Shown: in pieces, positions 22,866 through 35,046 of the stretch | How the letters are laid out: the number at the start of each line of letters is the position of its first letter | Position numbering within the stretch: the first letter of the stretch is position 1 | NCBI GenBank assembly: GCA_013400155.1 | Contig: VXBM01000140.1 | Coordinates: 200,450-264,449 of the forward strand | Direction: 5' to 3' | From: Helopsaltes ochotensis | Taxonomy: Eukaryota; Chordata; Aves; Passeriformes; Locustellidae | Length of the DNA stretch: 64,000 nt | Notes under the pieces: model-generated | Databases searched by the model: none | The model's input: the letters and a program-made list of their open reading frames with translations, nothing else | Told to the model about the DNA's origin: nothing | Made by a program: the position numbers and the translations under genes

Positions 22866-25800
22866 CAGCAACCCTGGGTGACCCCTGTTCTTACAGAAAG
22901 AAGTCAATCAGGTCATAGGCATCTCAGGAGAGAATGGGATGGATTTCTGTGCCATGCCTGTACAGAAGGACACAGTCCTTTTGAAGATGTATGGTGGAGG
23001 GGTGCTGCTGCTGAAGGGCTAAATATGAACACTCCATTGTCTCTAAAGGGGTAAATAAACTCTCCATTTCCAAGCTGCTGATCTGAGATCTGCTGCTTTG
23101 AAATACTGCATTTGCTATAATATGAGGAATGACAAAGCAACAACTTAATTTTGAATAAGATGTTCTCCATATGCAAAGTTAAATAGGGAAATCAGGCTGT
23201 TCCATCAAAATATACAACTTTGCTATGAAAAGTGATAAGTATATAGAACCTCTTATGTGCCAGGAAAGAAAAGATGATCTTTGCATCTATCACAGTAACC
23301 TTTTGTCTGAAGAGGACCCCAGACACCTGAGTATGTTGTTTATTACCCAAATAGGAAGGCAATTACAATATTGCTGCTACAGAGGAGATCACTTGCATTT
23401 ACCACTGCACTTCCAAGAAAAATGGAAGTTCTCATGTTTTTTTGAAGTTCCCATTGGCTTTCTTGCTAATATTCATTTTGTGTTTCAGGAGCAGTATTAC
23501 CAAGAATAAATGAAAAAGATGCAACATTTAGAATTAACATTAAATTCATCAAAACATGGCATAACCTTTCTAAATGAACAATAATGAAAAAAACCCAAGA
23601 GTATGACATTTAACACCTTTTATTTTTAAATTTTGCCGTAAGCCAAATACTTGTTTTTCATCTAGTTAAAAAACAAGGCTCACTTAATCAGATCCACAAC
23701 TTCATTGTTATCTTCCATCTGGCAAACAATCCTAGTTACATAAATCTACCCTTTTTTTCTGCCAAAAAAATTTCTCAACACCAGCTTTGACATAGAGAAG
23801 TTTGGTCAACTATCACTGTTTCTGGCAAATAATACTCTAACTGCATTTAATGAGATACAAAAGTAAGTTGTATTTTAATCATTGCAACCATTTTATCTGC
23901 AGCAGAGAAAGTAGACAAATCTTGTCTTACCTCAGCTCATGGGCCTTCTGGTGTGTTCAGTATTTCCTTCTTCTACTCGCTGTTGCCCACAGACTTCTGG
24001 ATTTTTAGTGGAAAGGAAACCCACAAAAACTTGATGCAAAAACCAAGTGCTACTAATGCAGAAGCCAAAGAAAAACCATGAACAGGGTAAAGGGAAGTAT
24101 ATCTTGATTAAAAGAGAAATTCTTAAAAGAGAAATGTTCTCAGCTCAAGAAGTGGTGCTAGCAATCACAGGGCAATCTTCCGTTATTTTCACCCAATGAA
24201 AGAGGCTTTACAGCTACATGGCATGTGGAGAAGCGTTCTGAATTTCTGTATTTGGGCCCACGCTTCTATATATGTGTTTTCATTAGTCAGAGTTGCCCAA
24301 AATATTAGTGGGAATGCCCAAATAATCTTCACATGAATCATGAAAGATGTTCTTGGAATTAGGGAGAGGATATTTGGTTTTGTTTGCTTCCCAGAAAACA
24401 CATAAATAACAAAATTGTAAACAGGCTGCTGGGATTTGGTGCATAATCTCATTCAACTTGTAGTTCAAGGCTGAGTTAACAAGCTGAGGGACTAATTTTC
24501 CTTGAATTTTTACAGGAACAGATAGAGCTCTGCTGGGTCATGAGCAAATGGCTACAGCGCATGCCTTATCTCCTCCTAAGTTTCACCACTTAGTGGAGCA
24601 ATGCTGACTGCACAGATGGGTGCTCTGAGCCCACTGCTGCTGTGATACAGGTTTCTGTCCACACTGTAGGTGTAAAAGCTTGATTATTTCTGTTCTTGTA
24701 TGTGCTGTCAGCACGTGCAAGTGGGCCAGACATATCCAAGCACTTTCTGGTTGCTGTGCTGTATTTCATATCGGCGGCAGCATGTCAGGAGTCCACACAT
24801 GGCTGCTTAGCACAGCAGACGGAGAGTCTCCAAAAAAAACCAACCTTCTTGCCACCCACACTTGTAGTTACCTACATCCCAAAGTGCTTTGGATAAAGAT
24901 TGTAATCTCTCCTCTATTTACCACTGGTACATGTGAACTTAAGGACAGCCAAAATAGTCCTTTGGGTGTGCTCCCCATGTGGGGTCATGTTGACAAAGTG
25001 GAGTGGCTGCAAAACTTGTGTCACCAGAGCTCACAAATCCCTAGATCCACAAACAGCTCTGTGGGTCCTGTTTTTTAGCATGGAGTTGAAAAACGACATA
25101 GGAAACCAGCTCAGATAAGAACTAGTCTAACTCTTTTGGCCTCCAAGGTGGGCACAAAAGGTGATTTTTTGACACGTGCCTCCATTTGAGTTGACAGAGC
25201 AAAGTCATCTTAAAAAGCCTCACAATAGAGATCTGCATCAAGTGAATTTTCAAGGTGCAGCACAACAGTGAATTAGGACCTTCTTGAAACCACTGTTTGC
25301 CAACTCTTTTGGCCCCTAAGCCCATGGATAAGTGTCCTCTTCCAGCTCTAGTTGTTCTGGTTGCTTTGGTTTCTGTTCAATCTGCTTCCCTGTCTGCCAC
25401 AGTCTGCCTGCAGAGTGGCTTCTGGGTGCTCCCTAACCCCACCCAGTTGTTGAAGCAGGATCAATCTTCTCACCCAGATCACATGGGTGGAAATGATCCT
25501 GTGAGCATCTTCATGGAACAGAGTCCTTTGGGAAAGAGACATGACATGCATCAGGGACTGAGGCCACTTCAGCCAGTGATACCACCGCCAAAAGGCACCT
25601 CTGGCCTCAGTCTTCACTTGGGCAATGCCCCAGTAACTCAGACTGCTTCTTATCTGCAACTGGCAGAGACTAATTTAGGCATTGCAATAGCAGTCTGATG
25701 ACATCCCCATCACAAGGCATGTGGCCATAATCACTCTGGGACTGATAGGCAGGCTGTTCTCAGATACAGAATCAGAGATTGAAACATGCAGAAAAGTTAA

Positions 25801-28800
25801 GACATTGATCACATTTTATTTTCCTGAGATATTCTGAGAACATCTTTTTTTCCATGTGATATGAATATCTTCATTGCCTGGGTAATTTCCCACATTCACC
25901 TTCTTAAAAACTCTGCTTTCTGGAGAGTACTGCTTCCTCCCTTTTATAAAGTAATTCTATGTTTTGCTTTTAGCCTGGCTTTGAATAAATGAGGTTGGCT
26001 GCCAACTCACCCTGCACCTGATGAGCTAGATCCGGAGTGACTGCTTGGAATTTTTTAGAAACATTCGCTGTATGACTCAGCTTCCGAGGGGAGTTTATTA
26101 CATTTCTTACTAATAAAAACTTCAGTAATTCTGGAGAAGACATCTCAGAATATCATGAAGAATCAAAGACTTTCATCACAAGATGCTGTGTGCGTACCAC
26201 ATATTTAACAGTTAAAAGCCTAGACTATTTCTGAATTTTGAGTCCCTAAAACACATAGATATTTCAGGACACAGCAGAGTGCAAACCACTCCTCCAGGCT
26301 GCAATCTCCATCCTGCCTCTGTCTCTGATTCCTTTTGCATTTCTGGCTCCACAACAACCCAGTTTCAAGACAGAAATGCAGGAGGGTGTTACTTATCCTA
26401 TTCCTTCCCCTTGCTCATAAAACCGCATGGCCTCCAGCCCTGCACAGGGGTACTGCACACAGGGGAGGGCCCCAAATGTGTGAAGAAACCAGATTTTGGG
26501 TCTGAAGCAAGTACTCCAGGCTAAGTAGAAGTAAAAATTTAGATTCTCCTTCACCTTTTCAAAGTTTCCTATAGGCTAGTTCAAATGTCCTTGTGGGCTG
26601 AGTACTATCTGCTGGTGGTGCCAGTCAAGGAGCCTGTGTACCACACTCTCTGTATAGGAGAGCTGGATGAGATACCAGGTCTCCCAGGCAACCCAGGTGA
26701 AGGAGCCTGCATATTTTTCCAGTTGCTCAGTCAATGTTTTGCTGTCTGGAGGCGCAAACTTCTAGTGGCAAAGTTTCACTTTTTTCATGCCAAAAGATTT
26801 TGGTAAAAATGGATCTGTCAAAAAACCAGAAGGGATTACCTCCATTGAAGATTTTAGCACTGCATGACTTCAACACGGCAGCTTAGCCTACTAACACATA
26901 TCTATTTCCAGAGACCAAAATTACAAGCCTACATTCATTTTCTGTGCAATCCAGAAAAAAAACAGCATCCAATGTTAGTAGCTCATCTGCTGTCAGCCAT
27001 AAGGCTGGATGGATGGGAAGAAGAAAGTGACAGCTGCATAAAGAAGGGGAAAGAAGCAAGGGCAATTTTAAAAGGAATTATACTAAAAGGAAAAGCGCAG
27101 ACTGTTTTCAAGCTGTTTCTTTTGCAACATTAGTAATGGCATCTTTTTTAATTGCCTATGGTCCTTTCTTACTTATTTGCCGTTTCTCATTAAAATACTG
27201 TTGAGAGTGGAGTAGCCTTAATATATAGCTGGAATGGGAAAAGGCATCTAATGCTGCCCTTAAATAAAATAAAATGTTCTTTTTTAACTATGAAGGACTA
27301 AAACTGGTAATGTTTTTGCCAGCTCCTTCAAAGGTGCCTGTGGGCCCTGGGAAAAATTGATTGTCTCCAAAAGCCGTGGAGCTGATGGCAGCTGGGAGCA
27401 TTAATGCTCTTCCCAGAGAATAATTGATCCAATTCTTGATTCTGAAAAGACTGAACTGGAGCAGGAGAAAACACCAAACCCCTTCCAAGGCCTTCATCTA
27501 AAACCCATTGAAGTCACTGGAAAGAATAGTGTCTTTTTGGCTTAAAACCTAAGGAAGACAGAGTCAGAAACCATGACTGTAAGAAGAAAACAACTCTTTT
27601 TTTCCTTTTTCTTCAGCTAGCTAAAAGCATTTCAGATCTAACATGTGCAAGCTTGTCAGCATGTCAGGTATATTCTCTCTTCTTCATGTAATGTACCTCT
27701 CAAAACCTTTCTGCAGCCATTTCTCTATCTACCAATCACCATGCTGCTGAAGTTGCTTTCTGTGTGTGTTATTATTTCTGGTCTGTGTGTTAGACATTGC
27801 AGGATTGCAAACTGGCAGGATAATGAAAGTGAGAAATTTGAAGGATTAGGCAGTGAATCTAGATACCTCTGTCTTAAGATTTGGTCTCCCAAAGCCTTGT
27901 TATTTGTATATGTTGGCACACGTATGCATGCATGAACACAGTGATGTATTTTGGTCTGTGAATCCTGAGAATTCTGCTGAACTCTCCTTCCTTACAAATA
28001 TAGAAAATCAAAGCAAAACAAGCTTCCTTTTTTCTCTCTTTAGTGATGCTTTCACAATATCCCTGACCCAAGAGCTGGATAAAATCCACCTACAACATTT
28101 TAAAATCAGAATGACCAGATGTAGGTTCTCTGCTTCTCATATCCAATGGCCAAACCCCACCATAAGATACAACCTGCAAGTCCTTCCACATAAACCACTA
28201 CCACCAACTCCACTTTCATATCAATGTACTCATTAATGATAGTCAGCAAAAACTTTATGAGAGATCACAATGTGTCTCTCTGCACAATGTGAGGCATAAG
28301 TCCCCCAATCTTTTTATCTGAGGCTGATGGGTCCCACCTGCCAGACGTCCCTCTCCCTGGGGCATGTGGGAAGTTCCTCCTCCAGGCGTTGGCTGCTGCC
28401 AACACAAAGCAAGTTTAAATTTTTGTCCTTGGTCCAGATTTTAATGATATTTCTTCAGATAAAAAACTCAGATGGGATTAGATCTCAGTAGACACATTTT
28501 CTAGTCTATTGACTTTGGGAAATGGTTTACTGTGTGCTGTTTGATATTTTTCAAACTGTATTTCACAATGCCATATAAAGTTATCTATAGGTGTGATTTT
28601 GAAAGAGATCATAACATAACCTTTTGTCCCTTTTTTTTTTACCTGGAATTTCAGGACAATATCCATGTGCCTGTGGTGGGCCATAAATACAATGAAAAAA
28701 AATTCCATTTATAAATGAAATTTCTAGCCTTGAAAATTGGGGGATAACATATTTCTTTTGTAATTAGTTTGCAACAAGTGTCCCCCCCAGATAAAAATGA

Positions 28801-31800
28801 GAATTCATTTAAGCTCATCTTTGTCATAGGCTACATGTTTTTGTGACATGATCTCTCACTCTTCAAGGTAATGAGCCCACATTTTTTTTATCCCGCTTGT
28901 CATCTTTTTTAGACAGGGAATCTCCAAATCTCTAGGCTGTAATCTCCTCTGTATCTTCTGGTTACTCCAACATGTCCTTGAAAAGCCATAAATTTAAAAT
29001 CCCAGATATCCAATCTTCAACACCCTCAAGTTTTGTATATTGAAGCTTACCAGGGTAAGTTTAGCAAACTTCAGGTTTTGATGATTTAGTGACCAAAATA
29101 CAATAAGACTCTGTGAAAAAGAAACTTAATTTGTGCTGGCTACAAGTGGGCACTACTTATGAATAATAAAACAATTAATTTAAAATTAGTTGGGAAAGTT
29201 GAACCATTTCCAATATCAACACCACTCTTTATGGTTGACCTTGTTCACCAGCTCAGGTAGTGTTGGGGACCAGTCTGGGCAGCTCTAAGCTGCCTGACAT
29301 GGGCTGGCTACACAACCAGCTGATAGTCAGTCAAACTTGAGTAGGGTTTTACAGTGATGACTAAACTACCTCATGTTTTGCTTTCAGAGTCCTCAGTGCA
29401 ATGTAGAGAAGCTGAGCAGAGTCTGACTGGTCTTTTCCGGAAGGAGAACCTAAAGAGAAATACACAATTTTATTCAGTTTTGTTTGGCAGGGATGTTTCT
29501 TCCACTTTGCTGCTTTGCTACAAGACCATCACTGTAATTCTCTGGAAATACAGAGCATGCCACCAGAGAAGAATTAGCACAATGATTTTAGTTTTACGCA
29601 ACTTTCTCAACACCCAGGGACTGATCATTTAGAAGAGAATAAACAAAACGAACTAAGCTGTTTGTTCAGCATGTTCCAACACCCATCCATCTGCTTCCTT
29701 TTGTACTCACAGTCCGTCAGCCACAACTTTTCTTATCAGCCACATTCAAAAATATGACTCATTTTTCACATAATAGACTGTGTGGAAAATAGAGAAGTTT
29801 TTATATGTAATAAAGCTTTCTCTTGCCCAGATCTCCTGCATTAGCTCATATTCTGTCATTAAAGAGAATGTTACAATGAAAAGGTACTCTTTGTAGCCCT
29901 AGTTAGCTGCAGCAGGACTCACTGTCCGTGCCACAATTTGCTCTTCTTGGCTCTTCACAGGTCCAGGTACATGAAGCTTTGGTATAGCTAATTCTAGGAC
30001 AAGGACGAATCTCAAGGGGGCTAAGTGCTAATACAGTTTATACAGAGTCTTCTCTCTACTCAGGCATCTTGCAAGCTCAGCTAACACACTTTCATGGCTG
30101 CAGAGCAGAAGCCACTCTGGAAGTGTGAACATTGGCCAAAACATCTGCCCACTCAGCTCCCTCAAGTTTTGAATCTGTATTGCAACACTATAAAAGCCAT
30201 ATCCCCTGGCAGATGAAATGGCTCCATGGGAAAGGTCTGTGTAGTCTGCCCTGCTGGTGACATCTTCAGTAGCCATCTCTTTTCCATGGTGCCATGCTGT
30301 ACTCTGCTGGCATCAAGGCTGATCCTGGATTCCTGTGAAGGCTGTATTTGCCTAGCACATTTATCCTCGCTCTTGCTTTCCACATGCTAGACTGGTTTTA
30401 ACAACATCTTGCCTGACTGAGAGGCAAGAGGCAACACACAGAGCAGGCTTTCAGCAGATTTCCAGTTCAGATGAAATCTCATGGCTTTTGCCACACAGAT
30501 TTTGTGCTTTGTCCCAGTGAGACGCTCATATGCATCAGATAACCGCTGCTGCCGCAGGAATCTTCCATGAGCTCAACCAATTTCCCTAGGATCAGAACAT
30601 CATTTGCCAAGCAGAAAGAGGAGATATCCAGTAAACCCAGAGGTCCCCTCCCAAATCTGCTGGGACCTCTGACCCACTCATATGGTGTGTGTGTGGCACT
30701 GTGCTGGGCCAAGGAAAGCTCTTATCAGTGTAAATTTTGTCTCTGACTGACAAACGGATGTTTTGCTTTTCTCAGTGTTGAGCAATGTAATTTTTCTTTC
30801 TTTCTATAATCAAAAGCACCCATCCACTGGACAAGAGTGGGACTGAGGCCCATCACATGTGGTTGAGATGCTCAAACTTTGTTATTTTGTGACAGTAAGG
30901 TTATTACAGAAAGTTAAAGGCTTATGCAAAGAGGAAACAAGCTGAAGTTAATATGCTTTAAAATCAAGGCAGCAACTTACCTTTTGTGTCTGATAATCAC
31001 TTGATAGAACATGATGCAGACTCTAAAAAACATCACTGAGGAAAGCTCTAAAGAACAAGACCTTTAATATTTCTTTTGCACTTCATTTGCTCCACTCTAC
31101 ATTTTAATTTCCTAAGCAGCGCCGAAGTGCATTCAGTAGGATAGTAAGTATAATTCCTATGAGCTAGCTAAATTACTTCTAGCAAATTTGTATCAGCACT
31201 TATATTGTATTAGCATCATTACATTATAATTTAAACCTTTCATTTCACCACTAATCAAAGACAATTTCTGCAAATAAACCAAATCTTCTAATTTGCCTAC
31301 AGTATCATGTCTTACTTTCTTTCTTTTTTAATAATTAAGCATGGTCACTATAGCCTCTGTAGGTAAAAGAGTAGTTTTTACATATCAGCAACATTGCCTT
31401 TTGTCAAGAAAAATTCCTAGGTCTAATATCCTCTGCTTGCATTTCTGCAAAGCAGCATTATGTACAATATCCACCAGATACAACACTGGAAAATTCTGCT
31501 TCCCTTTGACAGGCAATACTGAAAACATCTGCTGGTGTAAGCAAATTGGCTAAGGAAACTGCATGCTCCCACTTTAGGAATGTTTTCTGCTCATTTTTCA
31601 TCTCTCTAGTGCATAGATCCATCACTTATATTGCTGACACATATTAGAACAGGAATTGTAACACTTAAGTGCTGGAATTATCCAAAAGGCAAAAGCACAA
31701 TTTTGCTATGTCAAGAGTTTGCAAATGGGGGGTAGAGGCTCTTCTATTCAAAGTGGAAAACTGTAGTAAACCTAACACAATTTTAAATATTTTAAAATTA

Positions 31801-33009
31801 AATCTTCCTTTGCTTCAGAACAAGAAATCTTAGCCACAGCTAGAATTCTCATCAATAAAGATATCATCCAAATTATGTTTGGCTCTTTCTTGAGATACAA
31901 TATACAATGTCTGCAGGCCATAGCCATAGAAACATAAATATTTTGTTCCCTTTATGCAACTATTCGATGGAAGAAAAAAGAAATCAAACAAGTGATGAAT
32001 AGCTGATCTATATGTATGAACTCACTCCTGGGTGACCATCAGGCCATGCTTGTGCTCACCAGCAGCAGGAGAGACTGTAGCTAGGAAGCAGGGACTGCCT
32101 TTGATAGTGCTCAAGAGTAGCCTTCTTTAAACCATTCAGAATGATAAGCTATACAAAACGAAATAGCCTTGTATCTCAGCTATTTCTGTGTGCCTGGGGA
32201 AAAGCTCTTTCTGGTGTCAGTGATGAAAATAAAAAGAGATGATATATCCAACACTCTACTGCCAGCTGACTATTAAAAAATCCCCAAGCTTTATCCTGAA
32301 GACCAGGTGTTGGAAGATCAAACCTATGGTTTGATCACATCATTGCAAGAGCAAGTCAAACGTCAAGAAAGGCCACACAAAATCAGTCAAGATGCTCACT
32401 TTGCCTGGCACCCTGATTGTAACAGGAACAAATCAAGGATGCCTGTGGAGTAGTTCAATAAAAAATAAGTATGTAACGATGTTTTCCTAGAACAGTCTTT
32501 CAGCTGCCCACAATTCTTCCTTAAAGATTTGCTGCAGGAGAAAAGTCTGGAGATTTAATAACCCCTGATAGTTTTCCTTCAATGAATGTCACCCTTTGGC
32601 ACCGCAACATCTTGCACAGAAGAATTCCTTTGAATAAATAAATATCATGGAAAGAGTGCTGCAGAATTAGATCATGTACATTAGACATACGTACATTAGA
32701 ACTACCTGCATGAAAATCATGTCCTTTCATCTTTATTGAACCTTTCACTTTTCTTGGAGACTCCTTGCTTCTTCCACAGAAGAAGGAGAGGACAAAATTG
32801 TTCCTTCTTACATATGAAGAAAATATTGTCTGGTTCAGAATGAAGATGTACCTAAAGCAGCATCCAGACTTCAGTGTGCATGACAAAGTAAAGGAACAAG
32901 GCAAACTTATATACTACGTCCCCTTAGTATTCTCCTACCTTGGAATTATTTTTAGCATGGACAATTTTGGTTTTTTATTCTGAATTATTTTTGGCCCCTT
33001 GAGCCAGTA
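22866..33009. other. Ten kb of non-coding DNA, no repeat family recognised
   Basis: Ordinary AT-rich sequence. The only open frames above 120 codons (24680-25078, 25297-25698 and 27853-28236 plus; 32521-32904 minus) match nothing I know. A small inverted repeat with nine-base arms and a three-base loop occurs at 32316-32336 (GATCAAACC/GGTTTGATC). Whether this is CYSLTR2 intron or intergenic is undecided. Confidence 0.5.
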
Positions 33010-33144
33010 CAGAAAATCATGGTGCATTTGAAAGTAAGCATGCATTTTTCTGGCATTGACATGGGTGAAAGATTTCCCTTGATTTCCAAACTTGGTGTGA
33101 GTACAGTCAATTTGTACCCCTTCCAGGTTGTATACCTTTGACAC
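33010..33144 (-). pseudogene. Possible Harbinger/PIF transposase relic
   Basis: A 45-codon stretch of a minus-strand frame reads GVQIDCTH (residues 9-16 of the frame), then K18, then THVNARKMHA (27-36), then YFQMHHD (37-43). Harbinger/PIF transposases and their domesticated relative HARBI1 share the pattern 'G.IDCTH..IK.......FVNRK..HS.N.Q...D', in which the D of IDCTH is the first catalytic acid. Here the spacing is kept apart from one extra and one lost residue. Upstream the frame meets a TGA after four more codons, and downstream I cannot follow the DDE domain with confidence. It would be a dead fragment. Chance similarity is a real alternative. Confidence 0.42.
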
Positions 33145-34959
33145 AACTCCAGGTCATTTCTGGCAGGCTGGAAGGTCCCAGTCTACGCATTCATTCCATG
33201 TATGGAAGCCAGGTTCCTCCCCTTGGTAATTTTTAACTGTAAACCTTATTGGAGTTCATAACCACTGAGCAGGGGCCCTCAGTGTTGCACAGAATGTTAA
33301 AAACTCTGGATTTGCCCAGTGGTGCAGCAACTTGGGGTTTTTGTCTTCTCCTGACCTCCAAGGTCTTACTACAATGAACTTCTGTGTTTGAGAGGCAGCT
33401 GGGAGCACAGAGCACCCCATCTTAGGAGTAAAGGTAAAACTGCCAAACACTTCAGCTTCTGATGTGCATCATTTTGCATCCGTCTCTGCTCAATTTCATG
33501 TGTCATTTAATTGCTCTGTTATTCATACTCACATGGTGCTTTTGCAGTTCTTCAAAGTCAATCTTCATCTTTGCTATTTTGCAGAATAGCAAAGTATTCT
33601 GCTTATCATCTTCAAATTTTATCTCCTCATTTTTTACCTTATGTGGAAGAGCTAAGTTCCAGCAAAGGCTTTTGGAACACACCCGTAACATCCCCTTTTT
33701 GCCCTAAAAAAATTTATTTTCTTCTACCCTACCTCCTGATTATTAACACAAGGACCTTCCCTTCTATGCACCAGCTGCTCAATTGTTTGAAAGGTTTACA
33801 TTTAGATTCTTCAATATTATTTAGACGTCATCAGATATGGTGAATCCAGACCTCCTTCATTTTCATAACTTTTCATTCAGAGGAACCCAATATGGTTTTT
33901 TGACACAATTTACCACTGTAGAATTTCTTCCTCACTAGAAAACAGTTCTTCCTCATACTGTCTAGTTTATGCATGTATCCACTAATTCTCTATGGTTCCT
34001 TATGAGCATTACTAGTAATTTGCCCAGTACACACGCCAGGTTTCTGAATTAGTGGCTTAATTTTTCACATTAACTCTCTTCCATTCCTTTGGTAGTAAGA
34101 CAGCTCTAAGGGCAATGTTATACATTACAGTGAGAAATGTAGCACTTTCTGCCTAGAGCTTCTTGGGTGCACTTTGGATAAAAACCATCAAATAATGGGG
34201 ACTCATTAATGTTAATACTGTCTGCTTGTTCCAAGATACTTTTAGTTAAAATTGAGATGTCCACTGATAGATTCTCTGCAAGAAGAGCTATCCAGACTCT
34301 TCCTCAGTGGATAGATCCAAAAACTATGAATATCTTTTTTTTCTGTCTATGGTTTTTTCTTCCCTACATGTTTCACACTCCAATCCCTGATTTACTGAAA
34401 CAAACCCCTGTCAGGCTTTCTGATGTGGTTTTAGGATTTATTAATTGATTTTCGTAAATAATTCCCTTGATGGTTTTAATTTGGAAGGGGGGTTTAGGAG
34501 GAAGTTTTTTGGCCTGCCTTGCTATGCTTTTGCCCTTAATTACAGCAAACAGATCTTCCCATTCACCCTATTCAGGCACAACTTCAGCTGCTCAGAGGAA
34601 GTCGTCTGTAACAGCATTCTTTTCAATGGTGTCTATGTATGCTGCCTTCCTTCTGTGCTTTCTCAAAATTTTTTTGATTAACAGAAAGCATTTGCTTTTC
34701 TCCCCCACTGTGGAACTCTTATCTGGTACTAAAGTTGTGTGCAGAGATTCAATGTCCTTGTAAACACTTAATAAGTACCCTCCCCTTTATATAGCTCCCC
34801 TTTGCAAAATATAAAAGCTATAAGGTGGCTGTTGGTTCTTTGAACGTTCTTGCTTCTTTTGATCCTGAAAATGCTGTAAATTCACATACATCAGGGTCAT
34901 GACTACCAAATGGCTCTTCCACAGTAAGTCCCTAAATGCTAATATTGTTTCTTCATGAA
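33145..34959. other. Non-coding stretch, nothing further recognised
   Basis: Lies upstream of the possible Harbinger relic in that element's reading direction. I could not extend the transposase homology into it and found no terminal inverted repeats. Confidence 0.5.
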
Positions 34960-35046
34960 GCCCCAGGTAATCTACTCCAGCTGAGGCAGAGTGACTGGAC
35001 TAGACAGTATCCAGAGGTGCCTACAACTGTTCTGTGATATTACTGA
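34960..35046 (+). mobile_element. Short CR1 3'-end fragment
   Basis: The sequence runs ccccaggtaatctactccag, then gactggactagacagtatcc, agaggtgcctacaactgttc and tgtgatat. This follows the CR1 3' tail pattern 'gactagatgatctccagaggtcc...attctgtgat'. It is under 90 bases and has no coding content. Confidence 0.7.

Noticed and set aside
32316..32336. Small inverted repeat GATCAAACC / GGTTTGATC
   Set aside because: Nine-base arms with a three-base loop are expected by chance a few times in a window this size.
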